Origin: Vibrio sp.
GTDB taxonomy: Bacteria > Pseudomonadota > Gammaproteobacteria > Enterobacterales > Vibrionaceae
Length of the DNA stretch: 64,000 nt
Assembly (NCBI GenBank): GCA_028131545.1
Contig: JAOICL010000002.1
Coordinates: 1-64,000, forward strand
Reading direction: 5' to 3'
Part shown: positions 27,336 through 37,601 of the stretch, piece after piece
How positions within the stretch are numbered: the stretch's first letter is position 1
Layout of the letters: every line of letters begins with the position of its first letter
The notes under the pieces: generated by a model
Told to the model about the DNA's origin: nothing
Seen by the model: the letters and a program-made list of their open reading frames with translations, nothing else
The model's database searches: none
Made by a program: the position numbers and the translations under genes

Positions 27336-28316
27336 GTGATTAAATTAACAGCGTTAGTATCATTGTTGACATTCTCAACTCTCTCTTCAGCCATTGAGCT
27401 GGATTCATACATTATAAATGGATCAGAAGTATCAGCTTCAGAGTTCCCCGATACCGCAAGTTTATTTGTCGATGGGCAATTAATTTGTGGTGCAACCATC
27501 ATCGATGAATATCACATACTGACAGCAGCTCATTGCGTTGCAAAATTGAATGGCTCTGTTAATCCATTAAATTATGACGTTGTTTCTCAGCTTGAAAGGG
27601 TAAGTGACTATCCTTATTCAGTGCAAGACATCGTTAAAGTCAGCGATATTTATATACATTCAGAATTTAAAAACACGTCGGGATCATTGTGGCAAAATGA
27701 TATTGCTATTCTGAAGCTAAATAATGCTATTTATACGCAATCAACAGCTCAATTAGCTGAAGATGAGTCTTATCGGTTAGATTCTTCTTCCTTTACTTCT
27801 GTAGGGCATGGTCAAACAGAAAATAGCGAAACGTATTCGGATGAACTTCTAGAAACAGCACTGAGTTATATAAGTCATGAACAATGTCAGAGTGAATTAG
27901 GCGGTGCAGGCTCTTCATTAACGGATAAACAATTGTGTACAGGTGGAATGATTAATGAAGAAACTAATTTAAGGAACTCGACTTGCTTAGGTGACTCTGG
28001 AGGACCATTATATTGGTTTGATGGAACACAAAATGTTCAAGTGGGTATTGTTAGTTTTGGGCCTGATACCTGTGGTTCACCTCAAACTGAATTAAGCGCT
28101 GTGTACACTGAGATTGCAGATTATCAAGGTTGGATAAAGAGTGTGCTTTCAGGGGATATTCAGGGTGAAAAAATAGAAGGTACATCTGAGATAGAAAGTC
28201 ATGAAGAGTCAGATTTATCAACTCAATCGTCTGGTGGAGGATTAAGTATTTTTGGTGTGTTTCTTCTTGGATTATTAAGAATGAAGCGGGTTATTAAAAA
28301 TGAAGCAGAGAGATAG
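27336..28316 (+). CDS. Secreted trypsin-fold serine protease with GlyGly-CTERM
   Basis: 326 residues from GTG 27336. Signal peptide to about residue 19; S1 protease domain starting near IINGSEVSASEFPDTASL. The triad is His66 (LTAAHC), Asp122 (NDIAIL) and Ser221 (GDSGGPL). The residue at chymotrypsin position 189 is Ser215, not the Asp of trypsin, suggesting chymotrypsin-like specificity. The C-terminus SSGGGLSIFGVFLLGLLRMKR is a GlyGly-CTERM tail: Gly motif, one helix, basic end. In vibrios such tails are cut by rhombosortase and the proteins leave by type II secretion (VesB group). Confidence 0.92.
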   Translation: MIKLTALVSLLTFSTLSSAIELDSYIINGSEVSASEFPDTASLFVDGQLICGATIIDEYHILTAAHCVAKLNGSVNPLNYDVVSQLERVSDYPYSVQDIVKVSDIYIHSEFKNTSGSLWQNDIAILKLNNAIYTQSTAQLAEDESYRLDSSSFTSVGHGQTENSETYSDELLETALSYISHEQCQSELGGAGSSLTDKQLCTGGMINEETNLRNSTCLGDSGGPLYWFDGTQNVQVGIVSFGPDTCGSPQTELSAVYTEIADYQGWIKSVLSGDIQGEKIEGTSEIESHEESDLSTQSSGGGLSIFGVFLLGLLRMKRVIKNEAER

Positions 28317-28333
28317 ATAAGGTTTCGTTTACA

Positions 28334-28612
28334 TTAAGCTCGCTTTTCTTTTACATGATAAATGACGTCGATTAGCTCGATATTATCAGATGCTTTCGAA
28401 ATACACGGCAAAATTTCCCTAGGGCCAGTGTAGGCCATAGGGAAGCCCGAGTAGTTGGTTTCACCAGATTTGAGCTTACATCGACAAGCACCACAATGGC
28501 CATCACGACAATTATATTCTGGTACTAATCCAGATTGTTCCATTGACTCAAGAAGCGTCATGTTGGATTCTAATTTAATCGTAATTTTATCGTTAATTGT
28601 GATTGTCGACAT
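28334..28612 (-). CDS. yfaE: 2Fe-2S ferredoxin YfaE, NrdB cofactor maintenance
   Basis: 92 residues of plant-type ferredoxin. Cluster ligands are in YNCRDGHCGACRC plus a distal Cys in ILPCISK. YfaE reduces or rebuilds the diferric-tyrosyl cofactor of NrdB. It is the last gene of the nrdA-nrdB-yfaE operon, 42 bases after nrdB, as in E. coli. It converges with the protease gene with only 17 bases between the stops. Confidence 0.92.
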   Translation of the reverse strand: MSTITINDKITIKLESNMTLLESMEQSGLVPEYNCRDGHCGACRCKLKSGETNYSGFPMAYTGPREILPCISKASDNIELIDVIYHVKEKRA

Positions 28613-28654
28613 AATTATACTCAGAGTAGCTTACTGGTTTATAGACTTAGACGT

Positions 28655-29788
28655 TTATAGTTCAAAATCTTGGAATGCATTCGGGCTGATTTCATTATCA
28701 ATCTGACCAACAAGATAAGAGCTTATTTCTGCTTCTTGTGGTGCAACTTGAACATTATCTGATGATAACCAAGCATTAATCCATGGAATTGGATTGGTAT
28801 TCGCTTCAGGGTAAGCAGCCGGTAGGCCTACTGCTTGCATACGAATATTCGTAATGTATTCAACATATTGACATAGAATGTCTTTGTTTAAACCGATCAT
28901 AGATCCGTCTTTGAAAAGATACTCAGCCCACTCTTTTTCTTGCTCAGCAGCATCTTTAAAGATCTTGAAGCAATCATCTTTACATTCTTCAGCAATTTGC
29001 ATAAAGCTGAAATCATCTTGACCATTACGCAAAATGTTGATCATATGCTGTGTGCCGGTAAGATGAAGAGCTTCATCGCGAGCAATCAGTTTGATGATTT
29101 TAGCATTACCTTCCATTAACTCACGCTCAGCGAAAGCAAAAGAACAAGCAAAGCTGACATAGAAGCGAATTGCTTCAAGTGCATTCACGGACATTAAGCA
29201 TAGGTACAGTTTTTTCTTTAACTCTTGCTTACTAATAACCAATTTTTGATCATTGATTACATGTGAGCCTTCACCAAGTCGATGGTAGTCACTTGTGTAT
29301 TTAATCAATTCATCGTAGTAAAAAGAAATATCTTTCGCTCGCTTTAAGATATTTTCATTTTCAACTATATCATCAAAGATTTCAGATGGATTGTTTACAA
29401 TGTTACGGATGATATGAGTATAAGAACGAGAGTGTATCGTTTCAGAAAAAGACCACGTTTCGATCCAAGTTTCTAACTCCGGAATGGAGACAATAGGAAG
29501 TAGAGCGACGCTTGGACTACGACCCTGAATTGAATCAAGAAGCGTTTGGTATTTTAGGTTTGAAAGGAAAATGTGCTTCTCATGTTCAGGGAGCTTATTA
29601 AAATCGATGCGATCACTGGATACATCGACTTCTTCTGGACGCCAGAAAAAAGACAATTGTTTTTCGATCAATTTTTCAAATATTTCAAACTTTTGTTGAT
29701 CGTAACGAGCAACATTGACAGATTGACCTAAGAACATATTTTCTTTTAACTGGTCATTTTTTTGTTGGTTAAAAGTAGAGTAAGACAT
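28655..29788 (-). CDS. nrdB: Class Ia ribonucleotide reductase beta subunit
   Basis: 377 residues. It binds the diiron centre and the stable tyrosyl radical that starts ribonucleotide reduction. Iron ligands can be placed in [23 protein letters not shown] and [14 protein letters not shown] (Glu/His pattern). The C-terminal tail [11 protein letters not shown] is the peptide that docks on NrdA. It follows nrdA with a 107-base gap that holds a perfect palindrome directly before the AAGGAA ribosome site. Confidence 0.96.
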   Translation of the reverse strand: MSYSTFNQQKNDQLKENMFLGQSVNVARYDQQKFEIFEKLIEKQLSFFWRPEEVDVSSDRIDFNKLPEHEKHIFLSNLKYQTLLDSIQGRSPSVALLPIVSIPELETWIETWSFSETIHSRSYTHIIRNIVNNPSEIFDDIVENENILKRAKDISFYYDELIKYTSDYHRLGEGSHVINDQKLVISKQELKKKLYLCLMSVNALEAIRFYVSFACSFAFAERELMEGNAKIIKLIARDEALHLTGTQHMINILRNGQDDFSFMQIAEECKDDCFKIFKDAAEQEKEWAEYLFKDGSMIGLNKDILCQYVEYITNIRMQAVGLPAAYPEANTNPIPWINAWLSSDNVQVAPQEAEISSYLVGQIDNEISPNAFQDFEL

Positions 29789-29803
29789 TCTTTCAATTCC
29801 TTT

Positions 29804-29827
29804 TTAGCCCTCTTTAAAGAGGGCTAA
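29804..29827. promoter_or_regulatory. Perfect palindrome in the nrdA-nrdB gap
   Basis: Half-site TTAGCCCTCTTT (29804-29815) is followed immediately by its exact complement (29816-29827): 24 bp, no mismatch. In the operon's direction it is followed by AAAAAGGAA, not a U-run, so it is a stable mRNA hairpin set against the nrdB ribosome site rather than a terminator. Confidence 0.75.
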
Positions 29828-29895
29828 TACTATTTCATATTAACGATTCACGAATTTGGTATGGTTACGATACATTATACTCGTATTGTAAGAGA

Positions 29896-32178
29896 TTAGA
29901 TCTTACAGCCACCGCCTTCACAATCTTCATCAACCGGTATGACATTGTCTTTTTGGTCATCACTCGCACCATCACGAGTGTTATGGTAGTAAAGTGTTTT
30001 AACACCAAACTTATACGCTGTTAATAGATCTTGCAGCAATGTTTTCATCGGTACTTTGCCTTTCTCGAAACGAGAAGGATCATAGTTTGTATTCGATGAA
30101 ATTGCTTGGTCGACGAACTTTTGCATGATACCGACAAGGTGTAAATAACCATTGTTAGTATTAATGTCCCATAGAAGTTCGTAGTTATCTTTAATACGAG
30201 TAAATTCAGGTACAACTTGTTTTAAAATACCATCTTTCGACGCCTTTACCGACACATAACCACGAGGTGGCTCGATGCCATTCGTTGCATTAGAAATCTG
30301 AGACGATGTTTCAGATGGCATTAACGCCGTTAATGTTGAGTTACGTAAGCCGTGATCAAGGATCTCTTGGCGAAGTGTTTCCCAATCATAATGAAGGGGC
30401 TCACCACATATTAAATCAACGTCTTTCTTATAGGTATCGATAGGCAATAAACCTTTCGCATAATTCGTTTCATTGAAAGCAGGACATGCACCTTGCTCTT
30501 TCGCTAGGTTCATTGATGCTTTTAATAAGTAAAACTGAATGGCTTCGAAGGTTTTGTGTGTTAAGCCATTCGCACTGCCATCACTGTATTTAACGCCATT
30601 CTTTGCAAGGTAGTAAGCGTAGTTAATCACACCAACACCAAGAGTTCGACGATTCATCGTTGAACGGTACGCAGCGGGCAATGGGTAATCTTGATAATCT
30701 AACAATGCATCAAGCGCACGTACCACCAAATCAGATAACTCTTCAAAGTCATCAAGGGATTTAATTGCACCTAGGTTAAATGCTGAAAGAGTACATAGAG
30801 CAATTTCACCGTTCTCGTCATCGACGTTATCAAGAGGCTTAGTTGGTAATGCAATCTCTAAACATAGATTTGATTGACGTACAGGCGCCACTGAAGCATC
30901 AAATGGACTATGTGTATTACAATGGTCAACGTTTTGAATGTAAATACGGCCCGTTGATGCACGCTCTTGCATTAATAAAGAGAATAACTCAACAGCTTTA
31001 ACCGTTTCTTTCTTGATTGACGCATCTTGTTCATACTGTAAGTATAAACGCTCAAACTCTTCTTGGTCTTGGAAGAAAGCATCATAAAGATTAGGTACGT
31101 CTGAAGGAGAGAAAAGGGTGATATTTCCGCCTTCTACTAATCGCTTATACATTAATTTGTTCAGCTGAACGCCGTAGTCCATATGACGAACACGGTTTTC
31201 TTCAACACCACGGTTATTTTTTAAAACAAGTAATGATGGTGACTCTCTATGCCATAGAGGGTAGAAAATCGTTGCAGCACCGCCACGTACTCCACCTTGT
31301 GAACAACATTTTACCGCTGTTTGGAAGTATTTGTAGAATGGGATACAACCTGTATGGAATGCTTCACCATTACGGATTTCAGATCCTAAAGCGCGAATGC
31401 GACCTGCATTGATACCAATACCAGCACGTTGAGATACGTAACGAACAATCGAACTTGCTGTTGCGTTAATTGAATTTAAGCTATCACCACATTCAATTAA
31501 TACACAAGAGCTAAACTGGCGTGTAGGCGTACGAACACCAGACATGATTGGTGTTGGCAGTGAGATCTTAGCAAGTGAAGTCGCATCATAAAAACGCTTA
31601 ATATAATCAATACGTGTTTCTTTTGGGTATTTAGAAAATAGACAAGCAGAGACCAACATGTATAAGAATTGAGCTGACTCGTAGATCTTACCACTAACAC
31701 GGTTCTGTACGAAGTATTTGCCTTCAAGCTGCTTAACAGCTGCGTAAGAGAAATTCAGATCGCGAGTGTGGTCAATATAGTCATTTAATTCATTAAGCTC
31801 TGAACGGGTGTAATCATCAAGAATATGGCGATCGTATTTACCCATGTCGGTAAGCTTAGTGACATGATCATAAAGCGTAGGAGGTTCGTATTGACCGTAA
31901 GCTTTTTTACGTAAATGGAAAATAGCTAAGCGAGCAGCAAGGTATTGGTAATCAGGCGTTTCTTCTGAAATAAGGTCAGCGGCTGATTTGATAATAGTCT
32001 CATGGATATCAGATGTCGTAATACCTTCATAAAACTGAATTTGAGCTCGTAACTCGACTTGAGAAACAGAAACGTTATGTAAACCTTCTGCAGCCCAAGT
32101 AATTACTCGATGAATTTTTTCTAAATCGATTGGCTCTTTTTGGCCATTACGTTTCATTACGGTCAATTGCTGTTTCAT
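29896..32178 (-). CDS. nrdA: Class Ia ribonucleotide reductase alpha subunit
   Basis: 760 residues, starting MKQQLTVMKRNGQKEPIDLEKIH; this start matches the family, so the frame's longer 5' end (to 32214) is not used. An N-terminal ATP cone (about 1-95) provides allosteric activity control. The barrel contains FSSCVLIECGDS (substrate-reducing Cys), NQ-free loop NLCLEIALPT with the radical Cys, and GYVSVKASKDG. The C-terminal redox pair is in CEGGGCKI. It reduces ribonucleoside diphosphates to dNDPs. First gene of nrdAB-yfaE, with NrdR and DnaA sites upstream. Confidence 0.96.
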   Translation of the reverse strand: MKQQLTVMKRNGQKEPIDLEKIHRVITWAAEGLHNVSVSQVELRAQIQFYEGITTSDIHETIIKSAADLISEETPDYQYLAARLAIFHLRKKAYGQYEPPTLYDHVTKLTDMGKYDRHILDDYTRSELNELNDYIDHTRDLNFSYAAVKQLEGKYFVQNRVSGKIYESAQFLYMLVSACLFSKYPKETRIDYIKRFYDATSLAKISLPTPIMSGVRTPTRQFSSCVLIECGDSLNSINATASSIVRYVSQRAGIGINAGRIRALGSEIRNGEAFHTGCIPFYKYFQTAVKCCSQGGVRGGAATIFYPLWHRESPSLLVLKNNRGVEENRVRHMDYGVQLNKLMYKRLVEGGNITLFSPSDVPNLYDAFFQDQEEFERLYLQYEQDASIKKETVKAVELFSLLMQERASTGRIYIQNVDHCNTHSPFDASVAPVRQSNLCLEIALPTKPLDNVDDENGEIALCTLSAFNLGAIKSLDDFEELSDLVVRALDALLDYQDYPLPAAYRSTMNRRTLGVGVINYAYYLAKNGVKYSDGSANGLTHKTFEAIQFYLLKASMNLAKEQGACPAFNETNYAKGLLPIDTYKKDVDLICGEPLHYDWETLRQEILDHGLRNSTLTALMPSETSSQISNATNGIEPPRGYVSVKASKDGILKQVVPEFTRIKDNYELLWDINTNNGYLHLVGIMQKFVDQAISSNTNYDPSRFEKGKVPMKTLLQDLLTAYKFGVKTLYYHNTRDGASDDQKDNVIPVDEDCEGGGCKI

Positions 32179-32293
32179 TCTGCTTACTTGTCCTTCTAAC
32201 AAAATGAGTTGCATTTAAGATCAGGTAAATAGGTGAATTTAGAATAAACAGAGAGTTATTCATTACAACCTATAGGGCTTCTGATGAATAAAA

Positions 32294-32340
32294 ACACAAC
32301 ATATAGTGATTATTTGGAATATGGGTACAAGATAGAGGTA
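32294..32340 (-). promoter_or_regulatory. NrdR box pair proximal to nrdA
   Basis: ACACAACATATAGTGA (32294-32309) agrees with about 14 of 16 positions of the NrdR consensus acaCwAtATaTwGtgt. A weaker match, GTACAAGATAGAGGTA (32325-32340), begins exactly 31 bp away, the three-helical-turn spacing usual for NrdR pairs. The pair lies 116-162 bases before the nrdA start, where the ATP/dATP-sensing repressor should act. Confidence 0.75.
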
Positions 32341-32377
32341 TATCGTCGTTAATGCAAATTTGATGGCTTGAAATACT

Positions 32378-32386
32378 TGTGGATAA
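32378..32386 (-). promoter_or_regulatory. DnaA box upstream of nrdA
   Basis: TGTGGATAA on the plus strand is the exact complement of the R1-type DnaA box TTATCCACA. DnaA binds the nrdAB promoter of E. coli and ties its expression to the cell cycle, so the site fits known biology. Confidence 0.7.
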
Positions 32387-32607
32387 CTTGGAGATAAAAA
32401 AAAAGTTGAAGTGTTCACTTACATATCGGAGTAGGTTGCTTTGGACATAGTATTTTATAAGCATGAACAAGAGCACGTTTTTACATTTATTGAAAAAAAT
32501 ATGACTTGATTTTAATGAAAAATATTGAGCAAACGGTGTTGGCTGAAAGTTGTTCTGAAGTGATGATTCCTTGTGCATTTCTTTAGACATCTCTTTCTAC
32601 GTGATGG

Positions 32608-32654
32608 TTCTTATCTATAGTGCTACCTTATGGGATAGACACTAGATATAGTGG
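32608..32654 (-). promoter_or_regulatory. Distal NrdR box pair upstream of nrdA
   Basis: ACACTAGATATAGTGG (32639-32654) matches about 14 of 16 consensus NrdR positions. A weaker copy, TTCTTATCTATAGTGC (32608-32623), starts exactly 31 bp before it. The pair lies 430-476 bases before nrdA and just after the 3' end of ubiG. The rest of the 32179-32697 spacer holds no credible gene. Confidence 0.72.
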
Positions 32655-32697
32655 TATGAACCAATGTAGAAAGAGATAGAGTTGCTCGACTGAATCT

Positions 32698-33414
32698 TTA
32701 ATTAGAACTTGGTAACTGAGTATGAATAATGTAATTAACATCAACATTATTACCCAGACGGTAAACGCCAGTAAGTGGGTTATACAATAAGCCTGTGATA
32801 CCGAGTTCTTGTAACGGTGTATTATCTATCATTCTCATTAGTTCGCTTGGACGAATAAATTTATCATGATGATGAGTCCCTTCTGGGACAATTTTTAGGA
32901 GCTTTTCTGCGCCTAAAATTGCAAATAGATACGATTTAATGTTTCTATTTAACGTTGAAAAGAAGACATGACCACCAGGTTTAACTAGTTTTGCACAAGA
33001 AGTCACAATAGACTGTGGATCAGGTACATGTTCTAACATTTCCATGCAAGTCACGACATCATACTGCTGAGGATGAGCTACAGCATGTTCTTCGATGGTA
33101 CTTTGAATGTAATTGACTTTTACTCCAGACTCTAAAGCGTGCAATCTAGCGATATCTAAGGGTTCTTTACCCATATCTAAGCCAGTCACATTGGCGCCTT
33201 CTTTTGCCATGCTTTCAGATAATATACCGCCGCCGCACCCAACATCAAGAACATCTAAACCGAAAATACCTTGGCATTTTTCTTTTATATAATTGAGACG
33301 AAGTGGGTTGATTTCATGAAGAGGCTTAAATTCACCGTCGAGATCCCACCAGCGAGAAGCCATATCTTCAAATTTTTTGATCTCATCGAGATCGACGTTT
33401 TTGTCTTCTGTCAT
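32698..33414 (-). CDS. ubiG: Ubiquinone biosynthesis O-methyltransferase
   Basis: 238 residues from ATG at 33412-33414 ([24 protein letters not shown]), the family N-terminus; a start at 33453 would add 13 unrelated residues. SAM-binding motif I is [13 protein letters not shown], and motif post-I TGLDMG. UbiG performs both O-methylation steps of ubiquinone synthesis on the inner-membrane face. It is divergent from gyrA, as in E. coli. Confidence 0.94.
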   Translation of the reverse strand: MTEDKNVDLDEIKKFEDMASRWWDLDGEFKPLHEINPLRLNYIKEKCQGIFGLDVLDVGCGGGILSESMAKEGANVTGLDMGKEPLDIARLHALESGVKVNYIQSTIEEHAVAHPQQYDVVTCMEMLEHVPDPQSIVTSCAKLVKPGGHVFFSTLNRNIKSYLFAILGAEKLLKIVPEGTHHHDKFIRPSELMRMIDNTPLQELGITGLLYNPLTGVYRLGNNVDVNYIIHTQLPSSN

Positions 33415-33776
33415 AATTTTTCTACTTAATCCATTTGCTATCATTATAACCATTGAAAGAATGATTGCGATAGCACTTTATAGCGCCTTGTCTGTATCCT
33501 ATAGGCTTCACTTTATCTGAAGTCCAATTGAGTTTAATGAGCTGATATAAAGAAAGGTGACTTCCCCTTGTGGGATTCATTTCGGTGGTTAATTAACCGA
33601 TAAAAGCTAATGAATCGTAACCGTATTTTATGAATGCTGTAATAATGAACACTTAGAGCACAACGGAGGTCACAAGCTGAGAAAAGAGAAGGGAAAGTCA
33701 TACAGGCAATGTTCATAGTGTGATATATTTTATCTATATGTACTCATAACAGAGTGAATTAGAGGGAAATAGCTCT
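33415..33776 (+). promoter_or_regulatory. Divergent ubiG/gyrA promoter region
   Basis: A 362-base AT-rich spacer between divergent core genes with no credible gene; the minus-strand frame at 33534-33716 has no family features. It must contain the gyrA and ubiG promoters. AT-rich stretches such as GATATATTTTATCTATATG at 33722-33740 could carry a gyrA -10, but I cannot fix one. AGAGGG (33760-33765) is the gyrA ribosome site. Confidence 0.5.
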
Positions 33777-36467
33777 ATGAGCGAGATTGCTAAAGAGATT
33801 ACACCGATTAATATCGAGGATGAACTGAAAAGTTCATACCTTGATTATGCTATGTCGGTTATTGTAGGTCGTGCATTACCAGATGTACGAGACGGACTGA
33901 AACCTGTACACCGTCGCGTATTATTTGCGATGAATGTATTAGGTAATGATTGGAATAAAGCTTATAAAAAGTCGGCACGTGTTGTTGGTGATGTTATAGG
34001 TAAATACCACCCACACGGTGATAGTGCAGTTTACGATACTATTGTCCGTATGGCGCAACCCTTTTCTCTTAGATATATGCTTGTTGATGGCCAAGGTAAC
34101 TTTGGTTCCATTGATGGTGATTCTGCAGCAGCAATGCGTTATACCGAAGTTCGTATGGCTAAAATTGCTCATGAGCTTCTTGCTGATTTAGAAAAAGAAA
34201 CGGTTGATTATGTACCGAACTATGACGGTACAGAACATATTCCAGCTGTATTACCAACCAAAATACCGAACCTCTTAGTGAATGGCGCTTCTGGTATTGC
34301 TGTTGGTATGGCAACGAACATCCCACCACATAATCTTACTGAAGTGATCAATGGTTGTTTAGCTTATATTGATAATGAAGATATCACTATCGATGAGCTA
34401 ATGAATCATATCCCAGGACCTGATTTCCCTACAGCGGCGTTAATTAATGGTCGCAAGGGCATTATTGATGGTTATAAAACGGGCCGTGGCAAGGTCTATA
34501 TGCGCTCTAAAGCGGATATAGAAACAGAGAAAAATGGCCGTGAAACGATCATCGTTACTGAAATCCCTTATCAAGTAAACAAAGCTCGTTTAATTGAGAA
34601 AATTGCTGAGCTTGTCAAAGATAAGAAAGTGGAAGGTATTAGCGCACTACGTGACGAATCTGATAAAGATGGTATGCGTATTGTGATTGAGTGTAAACGA
34701 GATGCGGTTGCTGAGGTTGTCCTTAATAACCTTTATACCAATACTCAATTACAAACCACGTTTGGTATCAACATGGTTGCTCTGAATAATGGTCAACCTC
34801 AATTATTTAACCTTAAAGATATGCTGAAGTGCTTCGTGGATCACCGCCGTGAAGTCGTTACCCGTAGAACGATTTTTGAACTACGAAAAGCGCGTGACCG
34901 TGCCCATATCTTAGAAGGTCTAGCGTTAGCATTAGCTAATATCGATGAAATTATCGAGTTGATTAAGCAAGCGACGACACCGGCTGAAGCTAAAGCTGGA
35001 TTAGTGGCTCGCGGCTGGCAGCTTGGAAACGTGGCAGCGATGCTGGAACGAGCAGGTACTGATGCAGCTCGTCCAGATTGGTTAGAAGCAGAATACGGTA
35101 TTCGCGATGGTCATTACTTCTTAACAGAGCAGCAAGCGCAAGCGATCTTGGATCTTCGTCTACATAAGCTGACAGGATTAGAACACGAGAAAATTCTTGG
35201 TGAGTACAAAGAATTACTTGATGTTATTGCAGAGTTAATGCATATCCTTGCAAGTACAGAGCGTCTCATGGAAATTATCTGTGAAGAGCTTGTTGCAGCA
35301 CGTGATACCTTTGGTGATGAGCGTCGTACAGAAATCACAGCAGCCAGTCATGACATTGACATGGAAGAGCTTATCGCTCGAGAAGATGTTGTAGTGACAC
35401 TGTCACATGAAGGCTATGTGAAATACCAATACCTAAGTGATTATGAAGCGCAGCGTCGTGGCGGTAAAGGTAAGAGTGCGACGAAGATGAAAGAAGAAGA
35501 TTATATTGAACGTCTTCTTGTCGCTAATACACATGATAATATTCTGTGTTTCTCTACACGTGGTAAAACGTATCGTCTGAAAGTGTATCAATTACCACAA
35601 GCGACACGTACTGCTCGTGGTAAACCAATCGTCAACCTTCTTCCATTGGAAGATAATGAACGTATTACAGCAATCTTACCTGTTACTGAATTCTCTGATG
35701 ATAAGTTTATCTTCATGGCAACCGGTGATGGTACTGTGAAGAAAACATCACTGGATCAGTTCTCTAATGTTCGTGCGAATGGTCTTATTGCCGTTAATCT
35801 ACGTGATGATGACAGCTTAATTGGAGTGGATATTACGGATGGCGATAGCGACATAATGCTATTCTCACAATCTGGTAAAGTTGTTCGCTTCAGTGAAGAG
35901 CAAGTTCGTGCAATGGGACGTACCGCATCGGGTGTTCGTGGTATCAAGCTGGCTGAAGGGGATCAAGTTGTTTCTCTGATTGTTCCTTCGAATGAAGGTG
36001 ATATTTTAACCGTCACTGAAAATGGTTACGGTAAGCGAACTGTCTTATCTGAATACCCAGCGAAGAATCGTGCAACACAAGGTGTGGTTTCAATTAAAGT
36101 GTCTGAACGTAATGGTAACGTTGTTGGTGCCGTTCATGTTGTCGAAAATGATGAGATCATGATGATCACTGACGCAGGTACTTTAGTACGTACACGAGTA
36201 TCTGAAGTGAGCCAAGTGGGTCGTAACACTCAAGGTGTTACTATGATTCGTACCACGAAAGGTGAGCATGTTGTTGGTTTGCAACGTATCGATGAAGTTG
36301 AAGAAACTGAACATGATGACACAGAGGAACCTTCTGAAGATTCAGGTCAAGTAACAGCAGACAGTCCCTCAGTAGAAAGTACCTCAGCAGAGAACAACTC
36401 TGTGGGTACCTCTACTGGAAATGAATCAACAGACAATGATGATTCATCGGAAAAAACAGACAGTTAA
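33777..36467 (+). CDS. gyrA: DNA gyrase subunit A
   Basis: 896 residues. Catalytic Tyr122 lies in AMRYTEVRM. The quinolone-resistance region is [11 protein letters not shown] with Ser83 and Asp87, i.e. the susceptible wild-type residues. The C-terminal pinwheel contains the GyrA box QRRGGKG, needed for DNA wrapping. The last 50 residues are an acidic Ser/Glu/Asp-rich tail typical of gammaproteobacterial GyrA but long here. With GyrB it introduces negative supercoils. A strong terminator follows. Confidence 0.97.
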   Translation: MSEIAKEITPINIEDELKSSYLDYAMSVIVGRALPDVRDGLKPVHRRVLFAMNVLGNDWNKAYKKSARVVGDVIGKYHPHGDSAVYDTIVRMAQPFSLRYMLVDGQGNFGSIDGDSAAAMRYTEVRMAKIAHELLADLEKETVDYVPNYDGTEHIPAVLPTKIPNLLVNGASGIAVGMATNIPPHNLTEVINGCLAYIDNEDITIDELMNHIPGPDFPTAALINGRKGIIDGYKTGRGKVYMRSKADIETEKNGRETIIVTEIPYQVNKARLIEKIAELVKDKKVEGISALRDESDKDGMRIVIECKRDAVAEVVLNNLYTNTQLQTTFGINMVALNNGQPQLFNLKDMLKCFVDHRREVVTRRTIFELRKARDRAHILEGLALALANIDEIIELIKQATTPAEAKAGLVARGWQLGNVAAMLERAGTDAARPDWLEAEYGIRDGHYFLTEQQAQAILDLRLHKLTGLEHEKILGEYKELLDVIAELMHILASTERLMEIICEELVAARDTFGDERRTEITAASHDIDMEELIAREDVVVTLSHEGYVKYQYLSDYEAQRRGGKGKSATKMKEEDYIERLLVANTHDNILCFSTRGKTYRLKVYQLPQATRTARGKPIVNLLPLEDNERITAILPVTEFSDDKFIFMATGDGTVKKTSLDQFSNVRANGLIAVNLRDDDSLIGVDITDGDSDIMLFSQSGKVVRFSEEQVRAMGRTASGVRGIKLAEGDQVVSLIVPSNEGDILTVTENGYGKRTVLSEYPAKNRATQGVVSIKVSERNGNVVGAVHVVENDEIMMITDAGTLVRTRVSEVSQVGRNTQGVTMIRTTKGEHVVGLQRIDEVEETEHDDTEEPSEDSGQVTADSPSVESTSAENNSVGTSTGNESTDNDDSSEKTDS

Positions 36468-36496
36468 TTTGATGATGAGTTAAATGCCTTAAAAGT

Positions 36497-36533
36497 AAAA
36501 GCCCGAACTTATTGTATAAGTTCGGGCTTTTTT
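36497..36533 (+). terminator. Intrinsic terminator after gyrA
   Basis: GCCCGAACTTA (36501-36511) pairs perfectly with TAAGTTCGGGC (36517-36527...), flanked by AAAA on the left and a T-run on the right. Confidence 0.92.
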
Positions 36534-36562
36534 ATGACTAGAGAAAACGTGATGTTTATTAT

Positions 36563-37069
36563 TTATTCAGAATGACTTAAAACAGAAATATACTGAATAT
36601 TGTCATGCTCACATTCATGATGTTCTTGCATCGCTTCAGCATTTGCCCAGATCATGCCATCAGTAATGGAAAGTGTTTCTCGCTCGATTACAGCTTTATA
36701 ATCACTGTAGTTATTCCCGGCTTCGTAGACTTCAATGCCATGTTCTAAGCTATCAAGGTTTATCGTTAGCGAGAGGATTTGTAATTCATTATTATGACAA
36801 ATTAAGGCATCAAAAGTGAGATTGTTTTGATTATCAAAGAAGTGGCCTAATTTTAGTGAGAACTTAGACAGTGCTTCGTTCACCGTGTGCTCTATTTCTT
36901 CCGAGTGACTAGCGTCAGACAAAGACAACTCAGCGATCGTTTTAGGGTAGGTTTTAAACTTAACCTTCAGTAGGCTTTTGAATTTACCAAATTCATAATC
37001 AACAGAAGCATGACGATTTTTTTTAAATAGAGAGTTAAAATCCGTTTCAATATTATCAGGAAGTTTCAT
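36563..37069 (-). CDS. Hypothetical protein
   Basis: 168 residues, not recognised. Acidic, no signal peptide or membrane helix, with a C-terminal His/Glu-rich stretch (AMQEHHECEHDNIQYISVL) that might bind metal. It lies tail-to-tail with gyrA and downstream of its own promoter gap. Likely cytoplasmic. Confidence 0.65.
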   Translation of the reverse strand: MKLPDNIETDFNSLFKKNRHASVDYEFGKFKSLLKVKFKTYPKTIAELSLSDASHSEEIEHTVNEALSKFSLKLGHFFDNQNNLTFDALICHNNELQILSLTINLDSLEHGIEVYEAGNNYSDYKAVIERETLSITDGMIWANAEAMQEHHECEHDNIQYISVLSHSE

Positions 37070-37125
37070 TGTATTATAAATGCCTTTTCTACTATGTACT
37101 TGTTGTCTTTTCTAAGAAGGAGGTG

Positions 37126-37151
37126 CAAAAAGAGCCCCAATAGGAGCTCTT
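37126..37151 (-). terminator. Intrinsic terminator after the DUF2750 gene
   Basis: Read on the minus strand, AAGAGCTCC - TATT - GGGGCTCTT (nine pairs, one G-U) is followed by a T-run complementary to 37127-37131. Confidence 0.85.
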
Positions 37152-37227
37152 ATTCGCTAATGAGATCAAGTGATAGGTAAAGTTCACTGATGAGCTCCTA
37201 GCTTATGTTATAATCGTTAATAACAAA

Positions 37228-37578
37228 TTATAAGTAAAGTTTTGCTAGATCTTTAGGTTCCATTTCTTTACCTTCAAGCTGGCTATTCCAGTTCGTACCG
37301 ATTAATACACCATCTTCATCCAGTGTTACTAACCAATCTTCAACAAAGATATCCAGTGGAATTTCTAGTACTTCGAAATCAGACCACTCTTCAACATTAT
37401 GCGATTGAGCATCTTCTTTAGAAGACCAAAATGGCATTACTTCGCTGTTTTCAAACTCTGTTGAATCACAAGCTAACCAACCATCCTCATTACGAAGACT
37501 CCAAACTAATTTTGTTTCTTGTGTTTCTTGTACAAACAGATCAAGATTTGCTTGGATATCCGAAGTTAATTTACTCAT
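37228..37578 (-). CDS. DUF2750 family protein
   Basis: 116 residues with the layout of DUF2750: WSLRNEDGWLACDS, then VMPFWSSKEDAQ, then PLDIFVEDWLVTLDEDGVLIGTNWN. These proteins are small, cytoplasmic and of unknown function; the fold resembles immunity-type SMI1-like proteins only loosely. It follows rlmI by 23 bases in the reverse sense (rlmI stops at 37602), but here this gene is downstream of rlmI on the same strand, so a joint transcript is likely. Confidence 0.8.
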   Translation of the reverse strand: MSKLTSDIQANLDLFVQETQETKLVWSLRNEDGWLACDSTEFENSEVMPFWSSKEDAQSHNVEEWSDFEVLEIPLDIFVEDWLVTLDEDGVLIGTNWNSQLEGKEMEPKDLAKLYL

Positions 37579-37601
37579 GGTATAACCCTTTTTATTTAGT
37601 A

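Noticed and set aside
32270-32590. 106-codon minus-strand frame in the nrdA leader
   Set aside because: It runs through the NrdR and DnaA sites, has low-complexity composition and no convincing family features.
33837-34100. Quinolone-resistance mutations in gyrA
   Set aside because: Ser83 and Asp87 are the susceptible residues.
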